A program made the translations under genes and the position numbers. Below are positions 46,101-56,990 of a DNA stretch of 64,000 bases, piece after piece. The DNA is from Drosophila persimilis (taxonomy: Eukaryota; Arthropoda; Insecta; Diptera; Drosophilidae), in NCBI RefSeq assembly GCF_003286085.1, contig NW_020825338.1, positions 1,364,001-1,428,000 of the forward strand. The letters are read 5' to 3'. Every line of letters starts with the position of its first letter. The first letter of the stretch is position 1. Under the pieces are notes generated by a model that saw nothing but the letters and a program-made list of their open reading frames with translations, was not told the DNA's origin and made no database searches.

Positions 46101-47173
46101 TAGTTCGGTGGCTTTACACCGCCATCATACGACCGATCATGCTCTATGGAGTGGTGGTATGGTGGCCAGCCTTAGACAAAAGGACATGCCTCAATAAACT
46201 CAGCAGAGTTCAACGCATGGCAGAGCTATGCATAACTGGCGGGCTACGCACTACTCCAGGGGAAGCCCTGGATACTGTGCTAGACCTCCTCCCCATAGAT
46301 CTCATGGGAAAGAAGGTGGCAACACTTTCCGCACTCAGAATGAGAGAAGCCAGACTGTGGAAAGCGTCCGCGGTTGGGCACTCGGGAATCCTGACGAGAC
46401 TCCCGCAGTTACCAGAGAGGACAGATTATTGTACCCCTAGTGATCACCTCTCGACGCCTTTCCAGGTATCAATCCCACCTAGGGAGGACTGTGAGATGGG
46501 CAAACCAGGACCCGCAAATGCGGTTCACTTCTACACTGATGGCTCAAAGTTAGACGGCCGCGTGGGAGGCGGAGTCTACTGCAGCGAGCTGAACATCAGT
46601 CACTGCTTCAGGCTCCCGGAACACTGCAGTTTGTTCCAAGCGGAGGTTGTAGCCATCAAGGAGGTCATTTCCATCGTCTCCAAACTACTTCTAGACACGC
46701 ACTTAGTGAGCGTTTTCTCGGACAGCCAAGCAGCTATTAAAGCTTTAGGCTCAATATCGTCAAACTCAGCGACCGTAAATGACTGCCGCAGGTCTCTGCA
46801 CGAGATCGCAGAGCAGTTAAATCTCTTCCTTATATGGGTCCCCGGCCACAGGGACATCGAGGGGAACGACGCCGCCGACGAGCTAGAAAGGCAGGGTACT
46901 ACGAATCCTCTCCTATCGGAGAGGAAGCAGGTAGCGATGCATCTGGCTACGTGCAGGCTCCTCACGCACGAATTGTTCGAGAAAAATGCCAATAGGAGAT
47001 GGCAGCAAACCGTTTCCTGTAAAATCTCAAGATTTACATGGCCATATCGATCGAAGAAGCGCTCAGCCGAGCTGTATGGACTCAGCAGAGCACAGTGCTC
47101 TGCAGTTACTCGACAGAATCCTCCAGATGGGACTACCCTTAATTTGCAACAGCCTGTTCTCCACGGTTTTTAG
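46088..47173 (+). pseudogene. LOA-like RNase H domain and C-terminus
   Basis: The frame after the shift begins YTAIIRPIMLYGVVVWW, the thumb region after RT. RNase H follows: FYTDGSKLDGRVGGG with Asp at 46538, QAEVVAIKEV, VFSDSQAAIKAL and WVPGHRDIEGNDAADELE. The C-terminus is degraded: a second frame shift near 47010, and the usual Cys/His-rich tail is not recognisable. The element ends about 120 bp later. Confidence 0.8.
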
Positions 47174-47292
47174 GCATTGGGAAGGGGCACACGAGCATGC
47201 GGCATCACAACGGACCTTCTACAGGTCCAAGTGAGCTTGGGAGGGTTTCATCACTCCCCCAGGCTACCGCCTGAACCTAACCTAACCTAACC

Positions 47293-47478
47293 ATTGTTCG
47301 AAAGGGGACGGCATTTCTTTTTCTAAATAATTGCATAAATACAGGCACCACATATCACATCCAATCCCTGCCAGCAGATCTTAGTCTAGTCGTTTGAACT
47401 AAAAACACATCCTATTGTTAGTTTTGGTCAGTCGAAGGCAGAACACAAAGGAAACCAACGTTCAGCACCCAGGCTTTC
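47293..47478. other. 5' flank of the 5S gene
   Basis: No gene. No TATA-like box is seen near -25 relative to the 5S start (the region reads CAACGTTCAGCACCCAGGC). It may be genuine 5S spacer or insertion-site DNA. Confidence 0.4.
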
Positions 47479-47598
47479 GCCAACGACCATACTACGCTGA
47501 ATACATCGGTTCTCGTCCGATCACCGAAATTAAGCAGCGTCGGGCGCGGTTAGTACTTAGATGGGGGACCGCTTGGGAACACCGCGTGTTGTTGGCTT
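47479..47598 (+). rRNA. 5S rRNA: 5S ribosomal RNA gene, solitary
   Basis: 120 nt starting GCCAACGACCATAC, ending TGTTGTTGGCTT. Compared with Drosophila 5S as I know it, only position 15 (C to T) and position 119 (C to T) differ. The second keeps a G-U pair with position 1 in helix I. The internal promoter is intact: A box region (ATTAAGCAGCGTC), intermediate element and C box (CTTAGATGGGGGACCGC). A TTTTT terminator is at 47609-47613, followed by T-rich spacer. In function it is the RNA of the large ribosomal subunit, made by Pol III with TFIIIA. No second copy or array lies in the window, so it is a dispersed copy or the edge of a lost array. Confidence 0.95.
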
Positions 47599-47608
47599 CG
47601 TCACCAAC

Positions 47609-47613
47609 TTTTT
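47609..47613 (+). terminator. Pol III terminator of the 5S gene
   Basis: TTTTT 11 bases after the mature 3' end, followed by further T-rich runs to about 47690. Confidence 0.8.
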
Positions 47614-47709
47614 GCCTTTTGCCGTATTTTCGTTTCGTTTTTCAATTTTTATTTCTCTTTTCTCTTTTTTCGTTTTTATTTTCCTTTAATTATATTTTGG
47701 TTAAGGGAC

Positions 47710-47884
47710 TGTAACGTGTCACCTACGCACGTCTGTGTATATAAATCCTGCCAGGCTAGCTGTTATTCAGCGAAGGGAAGCACACGCTTTGGGTTTCCGG
47801 CCTCTGTTCGTCGGCTATTGGAGTGATGTTCTTGCCCCCCTCTTGCTGGTGGCCTATACGCATTATACCGCGAATGAAGTAGCG
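47710..47884 (+). repeat. LTR start (solo or partial) of the palindromic Ty3-type element
   Basis: TGTAACGTGTCACCTACGCA begins here, followed by TATATAAA at about 47737 and a possible transcription start region. The first 29 bases recur at 54145 in the palindrome centre, in the same orientation. It ends where the inverted duplication begins. Confidence 0.5.
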
Positions 47885-49518
47885 TGTCACGACGAAAATG
47901 CTTAACCGGGAGACACTGTTTATCCCTGAATAGAATTGTGGATGTGTGCTGGAAAGGTATCTCAACTCCGCCTCTGGTGTTGTCGAGGTCGTGTCGCCTA
48001 CCCTACCATGGCCATTCCAAACCGTTCGATTTAATGACGGAATGGCCCCTTTGTCCTGGGCGTCCTACATGGGGAATTTGCCAGCGAAAGCAAAGCGGTA
48101 GATTAATACGTTATACAGTTTATTCACTTACTGGCTAAAACAATAACATTACCCGCAAATACCATAATATAATCGCCCACATTAAAGAATAGCTAAATGA
48201 AATATATGTATAAAATTCCTACAAATACTTGGCTATGTGCATACAAATGATATACTAAACAAGTCCGAAATGGACAAACTAACTTGCTTGCTGACTCCGT
48301 AATGTTACGAAACCAATTCGAGTGGGCACTTCTCCCTCTCACTTACCGACCGGCCCTAGTTCCGTTGTTTCAAGTTGTAATTTATTAATAGCAGAATTGA
48401 AGTCCACTCATACCTTTTCTCCAGTTTATGGCTCCATCGGCGACAGCGCTTTCCTCGATGAATACCTAAAGCTGCTGTGGTGGAAAAACACTTAAATGGG
48501 CACAAGGTTGGGGGAAATCATGTTTGCAGATCGGCGAGAGTCACGAGAAGCCACTACCGGAATCAAATCTAATTCTCTACTAATTAACTCCGCACAAAAA
48601 TCCTAATTAATTACACATTTACAAACGCGAATACAATTACTCCGTCAATCCGTTGCTCCCTCTTTTTTTTTCTATTCTCTTTCTCCCGACTGTTATCTAT
48701 GTTTCCTTTCCACCTCCTGGGCGAAAGGGAACAGCACACTTTCTTTCCCCTGCTTCTGCAGGTAAAAGGCACGCGAAAGCAAAGAAAAGGCCAAACGGCC
48801 AATCTCCGACGGTGCTAGATCGACACTTTCTCTCCGCCGATCTGCTCGCGACCAAGGGACGGGCCCTCCTTATCTGCCGCGTCGCGCTCGACTACTAAAG
48901 TGCCGACGCCAACGCGTCGGGAAGCTAGCCGCTTGGGGGGACCGAGCGCTCCCCAAATGTCTTCTCCCTCTGCTTCCACGCTCGCTTCTCCGATGGCTGA
49001 GCGCTTTCCAGACAATCCCAAAGGTTTAAACGCCACTTTGATAGGCTTGCGGCTGCTGTTGTTTGCTGGCTGGCTTCCTTGGACGATCGAATCCGCACTG
49101 ATTAACTCGATTTATTAAGCGCCAAGACTACAAATGGGACAACTCTTTATTCTCCTTTAGCCTTTCTCTTCTTTTCCCGCAGCACTTACCCCAATCGGAC
49201 TCAGCGCTATACGGCTTCTGACGACTGAATAGCCCACTCGCCTTCAACAAAGAATCTCGCAGTCGAATCTTGGATTTAGATATTTAGATTCCCTAGAGTT
49301 TTTTTCTTCACTAAATTCGTGCTTTTTCCTTTTCGTCGGACCGATGCGCAACCGACTCAATTGACTTTCACGAGGGAATAGCCGATAGGGACGCCAACGT
49401 TCTGGCGGCAAATCCTCTAATAGGTCCCTGGATGCATTTTCAACAGAGAAAGCCTGACGTTTTGACCTGTTACCGACTTTTTGGTTTTCCCTTGACCCAT
49501 CGTTCGCCTGCCACTCTG

Positions 49519-49536
49519 AGCACTAGATGGCGCCAC
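49519..49536 (+). promoter_or_regulatory. CTCF-like motif, copy 1
   Basis: AGCACTAGATGGCGCCAC resembles the CTCF core (CACTAGATGGCGC). Lies in the repeated 198-bp LTR-like segment 49365-49562. Confidence 0.35.
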
Positions 49537-49683
49537 AAAAAAACTCAGCATTTCCTGCTACAAGATCAGGCTTGGGGGTCACACTCCCAAGAATGATAAC
49601 AGGACAGCTTGAAACAGTCGGTTTACTGACGAAGATCTTTCGCGTGAAACCGTCCTACGTAACGACCCTGCAAATCCTCTAAC

Positions 49684-52551
49684 TCATAGTAGGCCTGCCT
49701 TCAGAAAGGCCGGACCCAACTTCGCGCTGTGCCCTGACTGAAAATTGCTCTGCCTGAAATTTCTTCGGAACACCTCCTGGCCGACATTGTAGGATATGTC
49801 TCTCGACCGTAAGTTATACTGCCGTTCATTCTTATCGTTCTGTTTTTTTATGACTTCTAGAGCCTTGCTTCGAACCAAGTCTAATGAATCCCTCCCTCCA
49901 TCACCCGCAATGCTCTCAGAAGCTTGTATGTTGCCCCGGAAGTGATGAAATGCTGTCCGAACACCATATAATAAGGAGTTACATTCAGACTTGCATGCAC
50001 CGCCGAACGCAATGCGCTGCAAATGCTGCTGAGGTGCTCGTCCCAGTCCTTCTGATCCTCGCGCACATAAGATCGGATTGCTGCAATCACCGAGCGATGT
50101 ACACGTTCGGAAGCATTAGCTTGGGGTGCGTACAGGGCCGTGAGAGTGTGCGAAACTTTACATTCCCGGAGTAGCTTTTGGAATGCCTCAGACTTAAATT
50201 GTGTGCCATTGTCGGATACTATTCTCTCCGGAACCCCGAAAGCATGAAAAAGATCTTGCTGCATGTATTTGACTACCACGTCCGCGGTCAACTTCTTCAC
50301 TGCCTTGAGAAACACATATTTAGAATAGTGATCGAGGACGATAAAGATGCCTATATGTCCAATTCTTGAACGGGGATCTACATATATCTACATATAATTT
50401 CTGGAAGAAACGTTGTGACTCGGGCGCAATTCCAATCTTCGCTCTCTGGATTGTATTGGGGGCCTTGGTAGTCTTGCAGACATCACAAGCCTGGATATAC
50501 TTCTTCACATCGGCAACCAAACCAGGCCAGTAATAATACCGCCGTATCATTTCTAGGGTTTTGTGAATGCCTCCATGGGAAGCCAGTGGATTGTCGTGCG
50601 CGTTACGCAAAACGTCAACCACTAACCCTTGAGGAATCCAGAGTTTCCAAATGAACACATCATGTAGCACCTTTCCTGTTGCGTGATCTGACCTACGACA
50701 CAACAAGTTATCTACAATTTTGAGATCTGGCAACTTATCAATATTGGCCCTAACCCTTTCTACGATCTCCACGTAATCTTCTGCCTTGAATTCTGGCGAT
50801 TCCAAATCCACCAACAACCATGTGCTCGCGTCTAGAGTCGCCACTTCCTCCTCATTTACGCGAGAAAGAGCATCCGGAACCACATTAAGCCTGCCGCTAC
50901 GATGCTCGATTTTAAACGAGAAACTCTGCAGCTTTAATGCCCATCGGGCTAGACGTGAGTGTAAGTCAATTTGTGACATGAGTCACTTTAAAGAGGCGTG
51001 ATCCGTGATCACAGTAAATTCATGCCCCTCGATGTAAGCTCTGAGCCTATTTATGCAAACTATTGCGGCCAGACATTCTTGTTTGGTGACCGAATAATTC
51101 TTTTGGGCTTTGTTGAGTTTTTTCGATACAAACGCAATCGGATATTCGTCCCCCTCCGGCGTCTTCTGCACCAGCACTCCCCCAACGCCTGTCTTGCTAG
51201 CGTCGCAGTGAACATAGAATGGTTTGCTAAAATCAGGACTACGCAAAACTGGTGCTGAGCAAAGCATCTCCTTCAACTTCTCAAAAGCCTGCTGACCCTC
51301 TGGAGTCATTGAAAATTTCTGTCTGGGTTTGAGCAAGTCCGTGAGAGGCGCGGCTACCGATGCGAAGTTGCTTATAAACTTCCTGTACCAGCCTACCATA
51401 CCTAGGAAGCGACGCAGAGACTTTAGGGATTTTGGCAAAGGAAAATCGGACATGGCCGAAATCTTATCCGGATCTGTACGAATCACCCCTTCGCCTACTA
51501 TAGGCCCCAAATACCGCACTGACTTCATGCAAAACTAGCTTTTCTCCACATTCAGCGTTAACCCTGCAGCTTTTATGTAACTTGCGACTTCACTCAACAC
51601 CCTCCGATGTGACTCGAAACTGTCCGATACAATCAAAAGGTCGTCCAGGTACACAAAAACTTAATTTCTTAAACTGGCCGGAATTACCTTGTCCATCAGC
51701 CTTGTCATGGTCTGCGAAGCATTAGTGAGACCAAAAGGCATTACCTTATACTGGTATCGCGTTTTATCACGTGAGCTCGGCTCCAAGGGAACTTGCCAAT
51801 AGGCATCCTTAAGATCCAGGCTCGAAATAAACAATACATTAGGAAGACGTCCTAGAATCCCATCAATTTGTGGTAACGGATACGCGTCTTTTTTGGTCAC
51901 CGCGTTAACTTTCCTACTATCTAAACATAGCCTCACCTTTCCTGGTTTCTGCACCAATACTACCGGTGATGACCACGCACTATCGGATTTCTCTATCACC
52001 CCTAAGCTGAGCATCCGATCTATCTCCGCATAGAACAATTTCTCTACCGCAGGAGATACAGGGAAGTGTCTCTGCTTCACGGCTTTTGCATCACCTACAT
52101 CAATTGAATGCGAAAGCAGAGCCGTTTTTCCTAGACCGGAAACGGAAAACGAAGGAAATAGCTTGATGGTCGCTTGCAACTGGTCCATTTCCCCTCCGCT
52201 GAGGTTCTGCGGTTCATGAACTATCTCTGCCAGCGACATACTGGGTGGTAATAAATCGAAACTTGACCAAAAATCGATCCCTAAATACAAGTCCTGGCTG
52301 AGCGATGGAATAATGTGCAGCTCAAGGTCCTTCACTGCACCCTTATACTGCACCGATGTCCGCAGTCGTCCCACTACCTCTTGCCTCCGTCCATCCGCAG
52401 TGGAAGCATTTACAACTCCTCTCTTAAAAGGAATTCGGCTTTGGATTACGTATTCTGCTAACTTTCCGCCTATCACACTCATAGCTGCTCCGGTGTCCAA
52501 TAGACCAAGGACCGTTTGATCCGCTTGTCCTTCTGCTTGTATCGAATGCAA
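49684..52551 (-). pseudogene. pol: pol of the left-arm Ty3-type element
   Basis: Minus strand. Protease LGLLDTGAAMSVIGG; RT AWSSPVVLVQKPGKVRLCLD, SSLDLKDAYWQVPLE and MPFGLTNASQ, then a stop after SLRN just before the YLDD region; a further stop after NVEKS; RNase H FYVHCDASKTGVGG and VTKQECLAAIVCI, with a stop at the TGG-like position after HASLK; integrase YYWPGLVADV, CDVCKTTK, a frameshift, VSDNGTQFKSEAF and ASERVHRSV. Every one of these stops is also in the right arm. Dead element. Confidence 0.88.
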
Positions 52552-52741
52552 TTTATCGCTTTCGCCGCCTGCCGGAACGCTCTCATCCTTCTTGCACTCC
52601 TTGTGAGGGACTTATTACTGGGTTGGTCGTTGGTGAAAAGCGAATGGGATCTGGCATGGACTAGTTGTGGCCAGACTAAAGCTTGGTGTATGTCGGATTC
52701 TGATTTCTCAAACGGAAGCTGCGCGGTAGTTTTAAGTATCC

Positions 52742-54045
52742 CTACTGGGACTTCGCCTCTGCACTCGACTGCTTGCGCTGAACACTGACCGGCTGGCGAG
52801 GCTGTGTGTTCACTTTGCCGTTTTTTTGGCATTTGCTGCACGACGGCTTATATTTACTAGGTGCTCCGCACCCAAAGCAAAAAATTTTCCTTTTGCTATC
52901 GCAATCGTGGTAGCGAGGCCCCTCCTTTCGGCAGTTCCAGCAAATCAGTGCCATGGCTGCCACCTCGTCCTCTTCTTCTACATCCGAGAATTCGGAGGCC
53001 TCCTCTAATTGGGCTTCCTCTACCAATTCCGCAACCTGTTTCCGGAAAGGAATCAATTTCTGGTACCCATGACTCCGCCTAACGTCGTCGAGAAAGCCTC
53101 CCTTCTACGACAGACTTCTCTCAAACGTTCTACGGAGTCGATTTGGACATTCAGGAGCTCATGTTTAATTTCAGGTCGCAAATTGCGCCGTAAAGTTTCC
53201 ACAATCGCTTTCTCTGACATGGGAGTTTCCAAATCATCCATCAGCTGTATCAGGGCGTCGTGGAAGGAATCGAAATTTTCTTTTTCCTCTTGCTTCCTGT
53301 CCCTTATCGCTTCTCTGATATCCACATCGGTTCGAGAATCCCTAAACTGCTTTCTCAGGGCTTGGCATAACCGGTCCCATCTCATCGATCCGGAAGTCTT
53401 GTGGTAACGCCAATACAAAACTCTCGCCTTTCCGTCAAAAAGTCTGATGTGTCAAAGCCTCTACCCTATAGAAAAAATTATCAATGCTCAATCGTTCTTG
53501 GGTCCCATTAAAACGTAATTTCCAACTATTGAGGATATGGGCGACTTTGTCCGGTCGCTGACTCAGATCTGAGACTGCACTGCTTGGACGGTCGTAGCTC
53601 GGAAACTGTGCTGAATACTGACTATTCAGTCCCTGCCGGAATGTTTCCTCCACTTCTCTGTCCCTATTTTGTTGGACCGGATTATCCGCTTCCCCACGTC
53701 TATTCCCTTGAGGAATGCTATTGCCAGTCTCTTGGAAATGCGCTGCTATGCTGGACTGAATGATTTGAGCCATTTTGTCCGTGAGCTGGGCTACCACCTC
53801 GTTTTGCATCGTGCTGATGGCCTGTGTAACCATGCTACTAACTCTTTCAGCGGTTATGGCTGCTGCATCGTTTTGCTTGGCCTGGGACCTGGTATTATGA
53901 GGAATACTTCTATCGACGCATAGCGTCTTGCATGTGAGACAGGTAGTATGGGTCTTGACATGTGACTCAATACAAGTTTTGTGAAACTCGTGGCTGCACT
54001 TTGTGTTCAATGTAGGAGCCGAACCCAAAGTTTTCCCAAACAAAA
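52742..54045 (-). pseudogene. gag: gag of the left-arm Ty3-type element, 5' deleted
   Basis: Contains the C-terminal part of a RING-H2-like motif (CSHEFHKTCIESH, CLTC), a Gln-rich linker, DRLCQALRKQFRDSRTDVD, and a zinc-knuckle region (CWNCRKEGPRYHDC, CFGCGAPSKYKPSC). The start of gag and 1.16 kb of leader are deleted, fusing leader sequence to GKTLGSAPTL at about 54043. It retains Gln where the right arm has a stop (STMQNEVV). Confidence 0.8.
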
Positions 54046-54091
54046 AAAAGGATGTCACAGCGTTGATGGTGTCACACCTGAATAGGTGTGG

Positions 54092-54108
54092 CCCCACTTT
54101 GGCCGCCA
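54092..54108 (-). promoter_or_regulatory. Primer-binding site, left arm (mutated)
   Basis: Reverse complement reads TGGCGGCCAAAGTGGGG, three changes from the right-arm PBS. Confidence 0.6.
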
Positions 54109-54109
54109 A

Positions 54110-54220
54110 TGTTTAATTATAATACTATATCTATGATTCATAAATGTAACGTGTCACCTACGCACGTCTGTGTACATACACATAGATATAGTATCATAGA
54201 TATAGTATTATAATTAAACA
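54110..54220. repeat. Palindrome centre with LTR remnants
   Basis: 54110-54140 (TGTTTAATTATAATACTATA...) is the inverse of 54192-54220. Between them, TGTAACGTGTCACC at 54145 is the LTR start in plus orientation, joined after about 30 bp to the LTR end (TATAATTAAACA, 54220). Both LTRs here have lost nearly all of their internal part. The spacer between arms is about 50 bp. Confidence 0.8.
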
Positions 54221-54221
54221 T

Positions 54222-54238
54222 TGGCGCCCAACGTGGGG
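54222..54238 (+). promoter_or_regulatory. Primer-binding site, right arm (tRNA-Lys type)
   Basis: TGGCGCCCAACGTGGGG one base after the LTR end AAACA. Same class as the element at 11749. Confidence 0.75.
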
Positions 54239-55395
54239 CCACACCTATTCAGGTGTGACACCATCAACGCTGTGACATCCTTTTTTTTGTTTTTAAAACT
54301 TCCCGATTCAGCATAGACGGCGTTGACCAAAATTGTTTCTCTGGAAGTGGTCATTGCTCAAGAATATCTTCTTTTCTCAACACCAAGTAGAGGGATCGTC
54401 AGACGATTCGGAAAACGGAAGCAGAAGTTTTGACTTTTCATCCGGCCACGTCTGAGGAGCGTTTCGAAAAGTGCATCGATCTTAATAATACCCTACTTTT
54501 TCTGAGGCAGGAGTCTTAAACATGGTCTTTCGGGCGCATAGGACTGCAGAGGGAATCTCGTTTACTTACGGAGCCCTGCCCACGGCTGAAGGACTGTGCG
54601 GAAGGCTAGGCCATTGCTGCTGATGAGCTTTAGCGCGTTGGACATACTCGGATTAATCTTGATTATAGAATTCCGTTGGCCACGAGTGAAATCAGAAGCA
54701 GCAAGCTCATTTTAAGTGTAGAGTGCCGAGCCGAGATGTTTGGACGACAGCGGCGCGAATCAAAGCAGCAGCTGGCCACGGCTCGCGCATGCGTTGTTGT
54801 TGGTTTTGATTAGACAGCGACAAGTGCAAGGCGTCTGCTCGCGTACACATTCTTTTCATTTTCTTTTGTGCTTAGGAATTGGGGTCTCAATTAGCATAGG
54901 GTCCGTTTCGCATGGGGATTAGCTATGCGTAAGGCAAACATTTTTATGACTTTATTTTATCGTATCATTTTCTTTGCGCTCCATTCTTGTGGTTTACATT
55001 CCATATGTGTTATTTGGTAGGGCTGTTGATTTGCTAGCTCTCTCGCTGTACAAGGGAAGCGAGACTTGAGAACAGCTGTGGCGTTTGCTGGGCCATTGAC
55101 CCTAAGTTGGCAACGTAGGAAGCTATGAATTATAACACGAGGAATCAGTTCTCTGTGCAATTTGAGTTCACGTACAATTACTTATTATTTTTGAATTTTT
55201 AGGTCATCTTAGGTTTGCTAGCATAAGTTATCTGACTTTTAACTAGAATACTTAATTTAGTTTTACTATTAACACATTTTTAACTTTGGTTTTGTCTGCG
55301 TTTGATAAGTAAGTGTTTAGGTTTTGTCGTGTAGTTTTTGTGAGATATATTTTTTGTCAGGAAGTTAGGAATTAAGTTTGATTTATTTTTTTACA
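54239..55395 (+). other. Long leader of the right-arm Ty3-type element
   Basis: About 1.16 kb between PBS and gag. No convincing ORF. T-rich near the gag start. Largely deleted in the left arm. Confidence 0.6.
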
Positions 55396-56990
55396 ATGGA
55401 GAACCCCGATAACGAGCGTGAACCGGCTCCGGCGCCAAAATACCAGTTGTGTGGGAAAACTTTGGCTTCGGCTCCTACATTGAAAACAAAGTGCAGCCAC
55501 GAGTTTCACAAAACTTGTATTGAGTCACATGTCAAGACCCATACTACCTGTCCCACATGCAAGACGCTATGCGTCGATAGAAGTATTCCTCATAATACCA
55601 GGTACCAGGCCAAGCAAAACGATGCAGCAGCCATAACCGCTGAAAGAGTTAGTAGCATGGTTACACAGGCCATCAGCACGATGTAAAACGAGGTGGTAGC
55701 CCAGCTCACGGACAAAATGGCTCAAATCATTCAGTCCAGCATAGCAGCTCATTTCCAAGAGACTGGCAATAGCATTCCTCAAGGGAATAGACGTGGGGAA
55801 GCGGATAATCCGGTCCAACAAAATAGGGACAGAGAAGTGGAGGAAACATTCCGGCAGGGACTGAATAGTCAGTATTCAGCACAGTTTCCGAGCTACGACC
55901 GTCCAAGCAGTGCAGTCTCAGATCTGAGTCAGCGACCGGACAAAGTCGCCCATATCCTCAATAGTTGGAAATTACGTTTTATTGGGACCCAAGAACGATT
56001 GAGCATTGATAATTTTCTCTATAGGGTAGAGGCTTTGACACATCAGACTTTTTGACGGAAAGGCCAGAGATTTTTATTGGCGTTACCACAAGACTTCCGG
56101 ATCGATGAGATGGGACCGGTTATGCCAAGCCCTGAGAAAGCAGTTTAGGGATTCTCGAACCGATGTGGATATCAGAGAAGCGATAAGGGACAGGAAGCAA
56201 GAGGAAAAAGAAAATTTCGATTCCTTCCACGACGCCCTGATACAGCTGATGGATGATTTGGAAACTCCCATGTCAGAGAAAGCGATTGTGGAAACTTTAC
56301 GGCGCAATTTGCGACCTGAAATTAAACATGAGCTCCTGAATGTCCAAATCGACTCCGTAGAACGTTTGAGAGAAGTCTGTCGTAGAAGGGAGGCTTTCTC
56401 GACGACGTTAGGCGGAGTCATGGGTACCAGAAATTGATTCCTTTCCGGAAACAGGTTGCGGAATTGGTAGAGGAAGCCCAATTAGAGGAGGCCTCCGAAT
56501 TCTCGGATGTAGAAGAAGAGGACGAGGTGGCAGCCATGGCACTGATTTGCTGGAACTGCCGAAAGGAGGGGCCTCGCTACCACGATTGCGATAGCAAAAG
56601 GAAAATTTTTTGCTTTGGGTGCGGAGCACCTAGTAAATATAAGCCGTCGTGCAGCAAATGCCAAAAAAAACGGCAAAGTGAACACACAGCCTCGCCAGCC
56701 GGTCAGTGTGCAGCGCAAGCAGTCGAGTGCAGAGGCGAAGTCCCAGTAGGGATACTTAAAACTACCGCGCAGCTTCCGTTTGAGAAATCAGAATCCGACA
56801 TACACCAAGCTTTAGTCTGGCCACAACTAGTCCATGCCAGATCCCATTCGCTTTTCACCAACGACCAACCCAGTAATAAGTCCCTCACAAGGAGTGCAAG
56901 AAGGATGAGAGCGTTCCGGCAGGCGGCGAAAGCGATAAATTGCATTCGATACAAGCAGAAGGACAAGCGGATCAAACGGTCCTTGGTCTA
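55396..56990 (+). pseudogene. gag: gag of the right-arm Ty3-type element with RING-H2-like N-terminus
   Basis: ATG at 55396 (MENPDNEREPAPAPKYQLCG). Residues fit RING-H2 spacing: [Y replaces C]-x2-C-x13-C-x-H-x2-H-x2-C-x10-C-x2-C (QLCG, CSHEFHKTC, CPTC). A Gln/Ala-rich helical region follows (VTQAISTM), with a TAA at 55684-55686 not present in the left arm. The capsid-like segment is at 56105-56437 (MRWDRLCQALRKQF, LIQLMDDLETPMSEKAIVE). Zinc knuckles CWNCRKEGPRYHDC and CFGCGAPSKYKPSCSKC follow near 56550-56660. Frameshifts near 56055 and 56430 break the frame. A RING in a Ty3-type Gag is uncommon. Confidence 0.8.

Larger units (their letters stand above)
44088..47292 (+). mobile_element. LOA/Bilbo-like non-LTR retrotransposon, 5'-truncated but with its own 3' end
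   Basis: Begins within the endonuclease as in the other units, then continues past 45099 into RT and RNase H. It ends in a short (CCTAA)n tail at 47274-47292. It is the only copy that shows what followed the truncation point, so it identifies the element cut in units 1-3. A TAA replaces GAA near 44779 in this copy. Confidence 0.8.
47885..54140 (-). repeat. Left arm of the large inverted duplication
   Basis: Reverse complement of 54192-61566 with near-perfect identity over long blocks. Coordinate pairs sum to 109491 through the pol region (for example 49365/60126, 52551/56940). It lacks about 1.16 kb of leader and gag start present in the right arm and has about 40 bp extra near 48545. Confidence 0.93.

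Noticed and set aside
47274..47292. Telomere repeat (TTAGG)n
   Set aside because: Only three to four units, located exactly at the 3' end of a non-LTR element; better explained as its tail.
55396..55690. Host RING-finger gene
   Set aside because: The RING-like motif is in frame with, and directly upstream of, retrotransposon Gag and follows a PBS and leader.
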